This document shows positions 55,507-62,958 of a DNA stretch of 64,000 nucleotides, in pieces (the stretch's first letter is position 1; every line of letters begins with the position of its first letter). Source of the stretch: Acrocarpospora catenulata (lineage in GTDB: Bacteria; Actinomycetota; Actinomycetes; Streptosporangiales; Streptosporangiaceae); the NCBI RefSeq assembly GCF_018476525.1, contig NZ_JAHCST010000005.1, forward strand, positions 229,987 through 293,986. Direction: 5' to 3'. Position numbers and translations under genes: made by a program. The notes below the pieces were generated by a model, which did no database searches, was not told where the DNA came from, and saw nothing but the letters and a program-made list of their open reading frames with translations.

Positions 55507-56262
55507 CTACGGGAGTCGTTGCTCCCGATGCGCGAACTCGCGCATCTCCCGCTGGGCCTCGCGGGCCACGTCGAGCATGTCGCGCAGCTCCTTCCTGAGG
55601 CTCTCGGCTTCACCGTCCGCGGCGTCGAGCACCCGGTGGCCCCGCGCGGCGATGGTGTCCAGGCGGCTGCCGAGGATCCCTTCCAGCTCCCGCATCGCCC
55701 GCGCGCGCTGCGCCGCCACCTCCACCGCGACGAGTTCGGCCCTGGTCGCGTAGAGCACCCTCGCCGTCTCCACGAAATGCGTGAGCGCCGCCAGCGGGAT
55801 GGACGCCACCGCGACGGTCAGGATCCACGACAGGGCCGTCGCCGGATCGTCCCCGAGGGCCAGCGACTTGGCCATCTCCACCAGGAGCACCAGCCCGAAC
55901 GCCGGCAGCGCGTACGGCCGGGCGAGGAGTCCCAGCGCCGTCGCGGCGAGCAGGATCCCCGGCGCGGACCACCATTCGCCCAGGAACGGCAGCGGACCAT
56001 AGACGAGGAGCGCCATCGCCCCCGCCACCCAACTCAGCCGGCTTCTGCGCAGGCCCGGGAAGCTGGCCGAGACGTAGAGGGCGACCAGCGCGGTCGCCAG
56101 GATCACGGCGGGAATCGCGCGAGAAGGGCCGTCCTGGAGGTAATGCGCGAACGTGCCACCCATCAGGAAAAGGGCGAACGCCGCAATGGCGGCGCGGCCG
56201 AGCCGCACCTCGAGCGGTGCGCGAACGGCCGTCCGCAGTCCGGGAGCCCCCGATCGGGTCAC
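55507..56262 (-). CDS. Truncated sensor-kinase-like membrane protein
   Basis: The 251-residue protein has about five hydrophobic segments (about 24-160), followed by a helical region aligning with HisKA_3 helices of the kinases at 37627 and 39483. Where those have E-L-H-D-x-L-G, this has E-L-E-G-I-L-G, so the phospho-acceptor His is Glu194. The protein stops soon after and lacks a HATPase domain. It cannot be an ordinary kinase. It may form dead heterodimers with one of the two kinases or act as a signal-binding decoy, which is inference. It lies between precursors C and D, just downstream of the precursor D terminator and upstream of the precursor C element. Confidence 0.75.
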   Translation of the reverse strand: MTRSGAPGLRTAVRAPLEVRLGRAAIAAFALFLMGGTFAHYLQDGPSRAIPAVILATALVALYVSASFPGLRRSRLSWVAGAMALLVYGPLPFLGEWWSAPGILLAATALGLLARPYALPAFGLVLLVEMAKSLALGDDPATALSWILTVAVASIPLAALTHFVETARVLYATRAELVAVEVAAQRARAMRELEGILGSRLDTIAARGHRVLDAADGEAESLRKELRDMLDVAREAQREMREFAHREQRLP

Positions 56263-56318
56263 AAACGGATCATGACAACCCAGCCCGGTGAAGGCAACGG
56301 GTCACGGGGGTTGGACGT

Positions 56319-56352
56319 CCTGGGAGCGCGCAGGCGGAACCACGCTCCCAGG
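56319..56352 (-). terminator. Hairpin after precursor D
   Basis: A perfect 10-bp stem CCTGGGAGCG / CGCTCCCAGG with a 14-nt loop lies 20 bases beyond the precursor D stop. It resembles a split CelR palindrome, but the 14-nt spacing excludes operator function. Confidence 0.7.
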
Positions 56353-56371
56353 ACAGGTCACCCGACGTCGC

Positions 56372-56695
56372 TCAGGAGTCCAGCCCGCAGCCGAAGGTGG
56401 AGGCGGTGCCCAGGCAGCCGCCGATGGTGCTGATCGTGCTCGCGGAGCCCAGGCAGCCCTCGGCCTCGGCGCCCGCCGCGACCTCCAGCTCCTCGACGCT
56501 GAACTCGCCCTCGGGCCGGGCGGGCAGCGGCGGCGTGGGCACGCCCTCGGGGTAGCTGATGCCGTACTCGGCCAGCATGGTGCGGGGCTCGTGGCCGTAG
56601 CGGGTCTTGACCTCGCCCTCCGACCACGCGGCGGCGACCAGCCGGGCGAACTTCTTGCGGTCCTCGTCACCAAGAACGTAGACGCTTTCGGCCAT
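56372..56695 (-). CDS. RiPP precursor D with NHLP-like leader
   Basis: The 107-residue protein starts MAESVYVLGDEDRKKFARLV and has the same leader as precursor A (about 1-75; V-P-T-P-P-L-P-A-R-P, E-E-L-E-V-A-A-G). The core is different: A-E-A-E-G-C-L-G-S-A-S-T-I-S-T-I, then G-G-C-L-G-T-A-S-T-F-G-C-G-L-D-S. It has three Cys, and the segment C-L-G-(S/T)-A-S-T occurs twice. The repeated motif suggests two modification or ring units. It forms its own transcription unit, with the conserved 30-nt element and hairpin upstream and a terminator downstream. It is divergent from the glycosyltransferase-ABC operon. Confidence 0.85.
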   Translation of the reverse strand: MAESVYVLGDEDRKKFARLVAAAWSEGEVKTRYGHEPRTMLAEYGISYPEGVPTPPLPARPEGEFSVEELEVAAGAEAEGCLGSASTISTIGGCLGTASTFGCGLDS

Positions 56696-56744
56696 CGGGG
56701 CACTCTCCTTCCGCCTCGGCTCGCGGCCGAGATCCGACGGGAGT

Positions 56745-56773
56745 GGCAGCGGGCATCTGGACTGCTCGCTGCC
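56745..56773 (-). promoter_or_regulatory. Hairpin in the precursor D leader
   Basis: GGCAGCGAGC / GCCCGCTGCC (minus strand) pairs over 10 positions with one A-C mismatch around the loop AGTCCAGAT. The minus-strand sequence GCAGTCCAGATGCCC is identical to that in the hairpin at 54990-55024, though the outer stems differ. It ends 50 bases before the start codon. Confidence 0.65.
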
Positions 56774-56817
56774 CCTTGTCACATGTTCAGATTCGCCCGA
56801 GATGACCCTTAGTCACC

Positions 56818-56847
56818 AGAAACAACTAACACCAACCGGTCGTGATA
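56818..56847 (-). promoter_or_regulatory. Conserved 30-nt element upstream of precursor D
   Basis: AGAAACAACTAACAC-N8-CGTGATA is the second copy of the bipartite element before precursor C. The spacer differs in sequence but not in length. It lies 123-152 bases upstream of the precursor D start. Confidence 0.7.
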
Positions 56848-56923
56848 ACTGTCACGCGACAGCCATGACACGCCGGAAACCCGGCACTGACCAGGCCAGA
56901 TGACCCCGGCCCCCGGAGGCACA

Positions 56924-56940
56924 GCATTTAGAAAGATGCG
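56924..56940 (+). promoter_or_regulatory. 17-nt motif, copy 1 (before glycosyltransferase-ABC operon)
   Basis: GCATTTAGAAAGATGCG fits the consensus GCATT-N4-AAGATGCG, with GCAT/ATGC ends that form a short inverted repeat. It ends 63 bases before the glycosyltransferase start at 57004. Confidence 0.6.
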
Positions 56941-57003
56941 TCCGCGCGGAGCCCCCCGGAAGACTGAAATTCCGGATTCCTGTTCAGGTGGACTGGAGTG
57001 GAC

Positions 57004-57930
57004 ATGGCAGGCTCATTGCAGTGCAGCGTGGTGATCCCCACCTACAACAGAGTGGGACTGCTGCGGCACACCCTCGACTCGCTGGTCGGCCAGACGCTGC
57101 CGACCGACCAGTTCGAGGTGCTGGTCGTCGACGACGGGTCGAGCGACGGCACCGCCGAGATGGTGGACACCTTCCGCGGGCGGCTCAACCTCCGCTACTT
57201 CTTCCAGGAGGACGAGGGCTACCGGGCGGCCAAGGCCAGGAACGTGGGCATCGCGGCGGCCAGTTCTGACATCGTGGTACTGATCGACTCCGGCGTGCTG
57301 GCCCACTCCGGGTGCCTCCAGGCGCACGTCGACAGCCACCGTTCCACCGCGGAACCGCTGGCCGTCGTGGGATACGTGTACTGCTTCAACCTCGACAACG
57401 AGGACGCCATCCTGATCAACCAGGCGATCGACTTCGAGGACCCCGACGGCACCATCGCCCGGCTGGAGGAGAAGGGCAACTGGCTGGACATCCGCGAGCT
57501 CTTCTACGAGATGTACGGCGACAACTTCGGCGACCTGCCCGCCCCCTGGCTCAACTACTGGACCTGCAACGTCTCGGCCCGTACCGACCGGCTCCGCCGG
57601 ATCGGCATGTTCGACGAGGAGTTCAAGCGCTGGGGCGGCGAGGACATCGACCTGGGCTACCGCCTGTTCCGCGACGGCGCCAGGTTCGTGCTGAACCGCC
57701 AGGCCGCCGCCATCCACTGCCCGCACGAGAAGAGCTTCGACGGCAACAACGAGCAGGCCGCGGGCAACTACGACTACATGTACGCCAAGTACGGCACGCC
57801 CATCATCGAGCTGCTCACCCACATCGGCGAGCTCGACTACTTCGAACTGAACAACATCATCAAGGAGCGCGGGCTGCCCCGCTGCGAAGACTATCTCGCC
57901 GAGTTGCAAACAAGCGGGGAGCGGTCATGA
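57004..57930 (+). CDS. Family-2 glycosyltransferase with galactosyltransferase-type C-terminus
   Basis: The 308-residue cytosolic protein starts at an ATG preceded by GGAG. It has S-V-V-I-P-T-Y-N-R near the N-terminus, V-V-D-D-G-S-S-D-G-T (nucleotide-sugar site), and the acceptor-side F-K-R-W-G-G-E-D-I-D-L-G-Y-R. That combination is typical of GT2 enzymes carrying the galactosyltransferase C-terminal segment. It is paralogous to the enzyme at 61652. It heads an operon with two ABC transporters (ATGA overlap with the next gene). The acceptor may be an exported lipid or peptide, and a RiPP precursor cannot be excluded. Confidence 0.85.
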   Translation: MAGSLQCSVVIPTYNRVGLLRHTLDSLVGQTLPTDQFEVLVVDDGSSDGTAEMVDTFRGRLNLRYFFQEDEGYRAAKARNVGIAAASSDIVVLIDSGVLAHSGCLQAHVDSHRSTAEPLAVVGYVYCFNLDNEDAILINQAIDFEDPDGTIARLEEKGNWLDIRELFYEMYGDNFGDLPAPWLNYWTCNVSARTDRLRRIGMFDEEFKRWGGEDIDLGYRLFRDGARFVLNRQAAAIHCPHEKSFDGNNEQAAGNYDYMYAKYGTPIIELLTHIGELDYFELNNIIKERGLPRCEDYLAELQTSGERS

Positions 57931-59774
57931 GCAACCCGTACGTGATGTCCTTCTGGGAGCTGGCCGGCTCCCGGTGGCGGATCGCCAAGCTGGTGCCCCG
58001 CGCGGGCGCCGGCCTGGTGGCGTTGCTGGTGCTGGTCAACCTGGTGCTGGGCCTGCTCCCGGTGGTCTTCGTGATCGCCACCAGCATGGTGCTCGGCCGG
58101 GTCCCCGCGGCGGTGCAGGCCGGTCTCGGCTCGCCCGAGTGGGACGCCCTGGTCGGCGTCTTCGTGGTGGCCGCCGTGGCGTTCGTGGCCCAGCAGATCA
58201 TCGCGCCGCTCCAGGCGTCCCTGGGCGAGCTGGCCGCCCGCCGGGTGGACGGCCAGATGGTGGAGCAGCTGATGGCCGCCTCGCTGCGCACCCCCGGCAT
58301 CGGCCCGCTGGAGGACCAGGCCGCGCTGGACGACCTGCGGGTGGCCGCCCGCGAGCTGGAGTTCGGCGTGCAGAGCCCCGGCCAGGCGTGCTCCGGCCTG
58401 GTCGCCCTGCTCGCCCGCTACACCCAGCTGGCCGGGTACGCGGTGGTCATCGGCGTCGCCTTCTCCTGGCTGGCCGCCATCGGCCTGGTCATCGCCGTCA
58501 TGCTCTTCCGGTACGGCCAGCGCGGCGGCCTGCGCAAGTACGCCCGGGTCAGGTTCTCCCTCGGCGGGGCCGAACGCAAGGGCGACTACCTGCGCACCCT
58601 GGCCATCCAGCCCGCCGCGGGCAAGGAGATCCGGGTGTTCGGCCTGGCCGGGTGGCTCAGGGACACCCTGCGCGGCGCCTACTTCGACTGGCTGCGGCCG
58701 ATGTGGGCGGAGCGCCGCCGGGTCTACCTGTGGCCGTTCGTCTGGTTCGGCACCTGGGCGCTGATCGCCACCGGCGCGGTCTTCGGCCTGGTCGGCGCCA
58801 CCGACACACTCACCCTGACCACCTTCGTCCTGGTCATGCAGGCCGCGCTGGGCGCGCTCCGGCTGGCCGAGTACTACCCGGAGTCCGACCTGCAGACCGC
58901 CATCGGCATGGAGGCCTACGACGCGGTGCAGCGTTTCGCCGGCCGCATCGAGGACACCCCGGCAGAGTCGGCGGGGCCGCCGGTGCCCGACCCGGTGCAC
59001 ACCATCACCTTCGAGCAGGTCACCTTCCGCTACCCCGGCCAGTCGCGGGCGGTCTTCGAGAACCTGGACCTGACCATCCCGGTCGGCCGGTGCACCGCCA
59101 TCGTCGGCCTCAACGGCGCCGGCAAGACCACCCTGGTCAAGCTCCTGGCCCGGCTGTACGAGCCCACCTCCGGCACCATCCGCTGCGACGGGGTGGACAT
59201 CGCCAGCTACCCGATCGAGGCGTGGCGCGCCAAGCTCGGCGTGATCTTCCAGGAGTTCGCCAGGTACGAGGCCCCGGCCGCCGACAACATCGGCTTCGGC
59301 GCGGTCGCCCACATGGACGACCGGGACGGCATCCGCGCCGCCGCCGAGGGGGTGGGCCTGACCGCCACCCTGGACCGGCTCCCGCGCGGCCTGGACACCC
59401 CGCTGGCCCGCCACCTCACCGGCGGCGCCGACCTGTCCGGCGGCCAGTGGCAGCGGGTGGCCCTGGCCAGGGCGCTGTTCGCGCTCCGCCACGGTTCCAC
59501 GATCGTGGTCCTGGACGAGCCCACCGCGAGCCTGGACGTACGCGCCGAAGCCCTCTTCTTCGACGACTTCGCCGGTCTCACCCAGGGCGCGACCACCCTG
59601 CTCATCTCGCACCGCTTCTCCACCGTGCGCCAGGCCGACTTCATCGTCGTACTGGAACACGGCAAGATCATCGAGCAGGGCTCGCACGAGGAACTGCTCA
59701 CCCTCGACGGCCGCTACGCCACGCTCTTCCACCTCCAGGCCGACCGGTTCACCGACGAGGGAGTCTCGGCGTGA
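57927..59774 (+). CDS. ABC exporter half-transporter 1
   Basis: The 615-residue protein has a membrane domain of about six segments (about 25-340). Its nucleotide-binding domain starts at about 365 (Walker A G-L-N-G-A-G-K-T-T, signature L-S-G-G-Q-W-Q-R, Walker B I-V-V-L-D-E-P-T). There is no peptidase domain. It starts at an ATG overlapping the glycosyltransferase stop and ends at a GTGA overlap with the second ABC gene. The two are likely a heterodimer of the type next to lanthipeptide and lipid-linked clusters. Confidence 0.88.
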   Translation: MSNPYVMSFWELAGSRWRIAKLVPRAGAGLVALLVLVNLVLGLLPVVFVIATSMVLGRVPAAVQAGLGSPEWDALVGVFVVAAVAFVAQQIIAPLQASLGELAARRVDGQMVEQLMAASLRTPGIGPLEDQAALDDLRVAARELEFGVQSPGQACSGLVALLARYTQLAGYAVVIGVAFSWLAAIGLVIAVMLFRYGQRGGLRKYARVRFSLGGAERKGDYLRTLAIQPAAGKEIRVFGLAGWLRDTLRGAYFDWLRPMWAERRRVYLWPFVWFGTWALIATGAVFGLVGATDTLTLTTFVLVMQAALGALRLAEYYPESDLQTAIGMEAYDAVQRFAGRIEDTPAESAGPPVPDPVHTITFEQVTFRYPGQSRAVFENLDLTIPVGRCTAIVGLNGAGKTTLVKLLARLYEPTSGTIRCDGVDIASYPIEAWRAKLGVIFQEFARYEAPAADNIGFGAVAHMDDRDGIRAAAEGVGLTATLDRLPRGLDTPLARHLTGGADLSGGQWQRVALARALFALRHGSTIVVLDEPTASLDVRAEALFFDDFAGLTQGATTLLISHRFSTVRQADFIVVLEHGKIIEQGSHEELLTLDGRYATLFHLQADRFTDEGVSA

Positions 59775-61555
59775 AAGACCTGGTCGCCGGGTGCTGGAAG
59801 ATGATCAGCACCGCCTGGCGGATGGACCGGCGCAAGACCGCGCTCTCCGTGGTCCTCATGGTGGCCGGGGCGGCCGCGGCGCCCGCCCTGGCCGCCGGGC
59901 TCGCCTGGATGACCAACGCCATCGTCGCCGGGGACGCGGCGACCGCCACCCTCGCGGGCCTGGTGGTCGCCGTGCTGGCGGTGATGGTGCTGACCTTCGG
60001 GCACTTCGCCCACCTGGCCTACTTCGAGCTCTCCGAACTGGCCGAACTCGACTTCGACGAACAACTGATCGCGCTGTCCAACGGCTCGGCCGGCATCGAG
60101 CACCATGAGCGGGCCGAGCACGCCGACGCGCTGACCGTGCTCCAGCAGGAGAGCCGCCAGTTCCGGGTCGGTCTTGAGGCGCTGCTCAACAGCCTCGGCC
60201 TGGCCCTGGCGGTGACCCTCACCGGCACCCTGCTGGCGCTGGTCAACCCGTGGCTGCTGCTGTTGCCGCTGGCCGCGATCCCGCCCCTGGTCACCGGCCG
60301 GATGGCCGAGCGCATCCGGGACAACGCGCGCACCACCACCGCCGAGCCCACCCGGGTCGCGCTCAACCTGTTCCACCTGTCCACCTCGGCCAGGCTCGCC
60401 GGGGAACTGCGCGTGTTCGGCCTGGGCCGGGAGCTGCGCGGGCGGCACACCCGGCTCTGGGCGGACGCCACCCGGGGTCTGTGGCGGGCGCACCTGGCCG
60501 CCACCTGGCTCCGCGCCGCCGGGCAGGTGGTCTTCGCGCTGGCCTACGTGGGCGCGGTGCTGCTGGTGGTCAGGGACGCCATCGCCGGGGCACGCTCGGT
60601 GGGCGAGGTGGTGCTGGTCATCGCCCTGGCCGCCCAGGTCAACCAGCAGGTGACCACCGCCGTCACGCTGCTGCAGGACCTCCAGCGCATGTCCAGCGCG
60701 TACCGGCGGCTGACCGGGATCAAGGAGGTGGTGGCGGCGGCCGCGCCCGGCGCGGGCGACCAGGCGCCGCCGGACCGGCTCAGCGACGGCATCCGCCTGG
60801 ACGACGTCGGCTTCACCTACCCGGGCACCGACGCCAAGGTGCTCAGCGACGTGAACCTGCACTTACCGGCCGGATCCACTGCGGCCATCGTGGGGGAGAA
60901 CGGCGCCGGCAAGACCACGCTGGTCAAGCTGCTCTGCGGGTTCTACCGCCCGAGCCGGGGCCGGGTCCTGGTGGACGGCGTGGACCTGGCGCACGTCCCC
61001 GTCGACCAGTGGCGCGAGCGCATCGCCGCCGGGTTCCAGGACTTCGTCCGGTACGAGTTCCGGGCCGGGGAGACCGTCGGCGTCGGCGACCTCACCCAGT
61101 TGTCCTCCGAGGCGGCCGTGCTGGACGCGCTGGACCGCGCCCAGGGCAGCGACGTGCTCGGCCACCTGGCCGAGGGCCTCGACACCCAGTTGGGCAAGTC
61201 CTTCGCCGACGGCGTGGAGCTGTCCGGCGGGCAGTGGCAGAAGCTGGCCCTGGGCCGGGCGCTGATGCGGTCCTCCCCGCTGCTGCTGGTGCTGGACGAG
61301 CCCACCTCGGCGCTGGACCCGCAGGCCGAGCACGCCCTGTTCGAGCGGTACGCCGAGCAGGCCAAGCGGGTGGGGGAGGCGACCGGGGCGATCACGCTGT
61401 TCGTGTCGCACCGGTTCTCCACGGTGCGGATGGCCGACGTGATCATCGTGGTGCAGGACGGCCGGGTGGCGGAGGTGGGGGACCACGCGACCCTGATGGG
61501 CAACGGGGGGCTGTACTCGGAACTGTTCGCGCTCCAGGCCAAGGCGTACAGCTGA
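59771..61555 (+). CDS. ABC exporter half-transporter 2
   Basis: The 594-residue protein has a membrane domain (about 20-300) and a nucleotide-binding domain (Walker A G-E-N-G-A-G-K-T-T, signature L-S-G-G-Q-W-Q-K, Walker B L-L-V-L-D-E-P-T). The start is GTG 59771, overlapping the previous stop. A TTA codon occurs at 60863. It probably dimerises with half-transporter 1 and exports the glycosylated product of this region. Confidence 0.88.
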   Translation: MKDLVAGCWKMISTAWRMDRRKTALSVVLMVAGAAAAPALAAGLAWMTNAIVAGDAATATLAGLVVAVLAVMVLTFGHFAHLAYFELSELAELDFDEQLIALSNGSAGIEHHERAEHADALTVLQQESRQFRVGLEALLNSLGLALAVTLTGTLLALVNPWLLLLPLAAIPPLVTGRMAERIRDNARTTTAEPTRVALNLFHLSTSARLAGELRVFGLGRELRGRHTRLWADATRGLWRAHLAATWLRAAGQVVFALAYVGAVLLVVRDAIAGARSVGEVVLVIALAAQVNQQVTTAVTLLQDLQRMSSAYRRLTGIKEVVAAAAPGAGDQAPPDRLSDGIRLDDVGFTYPGTDAKVLSDVNLHLPAGSTAAIVGENGAGKTTLVKLLCGFYRPSRGRVLVDGVDLAHVPVDQWRERIAAGFQDFVRYEFRAGETVGVGDLTQLSSEAAVLDALDRAQGSDVLGHLAEGLDTQLGKSFADGVELSGGQWQKLALGRALMRSSPLLLVLDEPTSALDPQAEHALFERYAEQAKRVGEATGAITLFVSHRFSTVRMADVIIVVQDGRVAEVGDHATLMGNGGLYSELFALQAKAYS

Positions 61556-61567
61556 CCTTGGGGAAGC

Positions 61568-61584
61568 GCATTCCCGAAGATGCG
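61568..61584 (+). promoter_or_regulatory. 17-nt motif, copy 2 (before second glycosyltransferase)
   Basis: GCATTCCCGAAGATGCG matches the GCATT-N4-AAGATGCG consensus. It begins 13 bases after the ABC stop and ends 67 bases before the glycosyltransferase start. Confidence 0.6.
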
Positions 61585-61651
61585 GGCCGCGTCCGATCGC
61601 CTGGACGATTGACATGACAATCCCCCAAACAACCAGTCAGGTGGAGTTTTC

Positions 61652-62857
61652 ATGCGTGCGGATCGCCGGCGGGTCTCGGTAATCATTCCCACCTACAATC
61701 GCAGCGAAATTCTCCGGGAAACGCTGCACCAGCTGACCCGGCAGAGTATTCCGGTGGACGACTTCGAGGTCATCGTGGCCGACGACGGCTCCACCGACCA
61801 GACCAAGGCCGTGGTGGACTCCTTCGCCGGACGCCTGCACATGAAGTACCACTGGCAGGAGGATCTGGGCTTCCGCGCCGGGCACGCGCGAAACGCCGGG
61901 GCCCGGCTGGCCGTCGGCAACCTGCTGGTCTTCCTGGACACCGGCGCCATGGCCGGCCCCGACTTCCTCCGCGACCACCTCGCCGAACACGACGCCGGGC
62001 GCAAGGGCGTCATCGGGTACGCCTACGGCTACAACCCCGACGACCCGCTCGACGAGATCGGCGCGGTGATGGCCCAGATGCCGCCCGAGCAGGTGGTCGC
62101 CCACTACGCCGGTCGGTCCGGCTTCCTGGACATCCGCCACGGCTGGTACGAGAAGTGCGGCTTCGACCTGAGCCGCCTGACCATCCCGTGGATGATGGCC
62201 TTCAGCATCAACATGTCGGTCAGGGCCAGGGACTTCCACGAGGTCGGCGGCTTCGACGAGGGCTTCGACCGGTGGGGCGCCGAGGACATGCACCTGGGCT
62301 ACAAGCTGCTCAAGCACGGCGTCCCGCTGGCCCTGTCCCGCACCGCCTGGGTGGTGGAGTTCCCGCACGAGCGGGACCGGGAGAGCGGCATGCAGGAGGT
62401 CAGCATCAACCTGCGCTACTTCCTCAGGATGCATCCCGAGCCCGCGGTCGAGCTGCTCGCCCTGCTCATCCCGCGCATCCTCTTCTGGACCTGCGACGAT
62501 GAGTTCCGGGCCATCCTCGACTGGGAGGCCTCCGTCCGCGACCTGGACGTTTCCCCGGAACTGGCGCGGGCGGCCGCGGAGATCGCCCCCAGCGACCGGA
62601 TCGCCGTCATCGGCGCGGGCGGGTCGGTGCCCACGGGGCTGCCCCAGGCCGAGCTGTTCGACTTCGACGCCGAGCTGGCCGCCCGCTCCGGCGCGCACCA
62701 CCTGATGGGCCTGCTCACCCCGCTCGGCAGCCAGTCGGTGGACACCGTCGTGTTCACCTCCAGGATGGCCGGGCTCTGGCCCCGGTGGGGCGAGGATCTG
62801 CTCGCCGAGGCGCAGCGCGTCGGGCGCAAAGTGCATTTCACGTTCGCGCATTCCTAA
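61652..62857 (+). CDS. Family-2 glycosyltransferase, paralog with extra C-terminal domain
   Basis: The 401-residue protein shares with the enzyme at 57004 the S-V-I-I-P-T-Y-N-R start, V-A-D-D-G-S-T-D-Q-T, the L-D-I-R-H segment and F-D-R-W-G-A-E-D-M-H-L-G-Y-K. It adds a C-terminal domain of about 110 residues (I-A-V-I-G-A-G-G-S-V-P-T-G) that looks like a small Rossmann-type fold. CAGGTGGAG lies before the ATG. It is a separate transcription unit with its own 17-nt motif, and its stop codon lies inside the next copy of that motif. Confidence 0.85.
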   Translation: MRADRRRVSVIIPTYNRSEILRETLHQLTRQSIPVDDFEVIVADDGSTDQTKAVVDSFAGRLHMKYHWQEDLGFRAGHARNAGARLAVGNLLVFLDTGAMAGPDFLRDHLAEHDAGRKGVIGYAYGYNPDDPLDEIGAVMAQMPPEQVVAHYAGRSGFLDIRHGWYEKCGFDLSRLTIPWMMAFSINMSVRARDFHEVGGFDEGFDRWGAEDMHLGYKLLKHGVPLALSRTAWVVEFPHERDRESGMQEVSINLRYFLRMHPEPAVELLALLIPRILFWTCDDEFRAILDWEASVRDLDVSPELARAAAEIAPSDRIAVIGAGGSVPTGLPQAELFDFDAELAARSGAHHLMGLLTPLGSQSVDTVVFTSRMAGLWPRWGEDLLAEAQRVGRKVHFTFAHS

Positions 62858-62864
62858 AGATGCG
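62848..62864 (+). promoter_or_regulatory. 17-nt motif, copy 3 (before secreted hydrolase)
   Basis: GCATTCCTAAAGATGCG matches the GCATT-N4-AAGATGCG consensus. It overlaps the last codons and TAA stop of the glycosyltransferase gene and ends 94 bases before the hydrolase start. Confidence 0.6.
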
Positions 62865-62958
62865 TGTGGGTTCCCTGTTATTTCACGATTAACGCACCAG
62901 AAATAAAGGAGGGACCTGTGCGTATCACCACAAATTCCAGCGAGTCGGGGAGCCGATT

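Noticed and set aside
56319..56352. TGGGAGCG...CGCTCCCA considered as a fifth CelR operator
   Set aside because: The two halves are separated by 14 bases, unlike the contiguous palindrome of the four operators, and the position fits a terminator after precursor D.
57004..62857. Glycosyltransferases as SunS-type glycocin enzymes acting on precursor D
   Set aside because: They are GT2 enzymes, but their galactosyltransferase-type C-terminal segment and separate regulatory motif do not specifically support peptide S-glycosylation. It was kept only as an open possibility.
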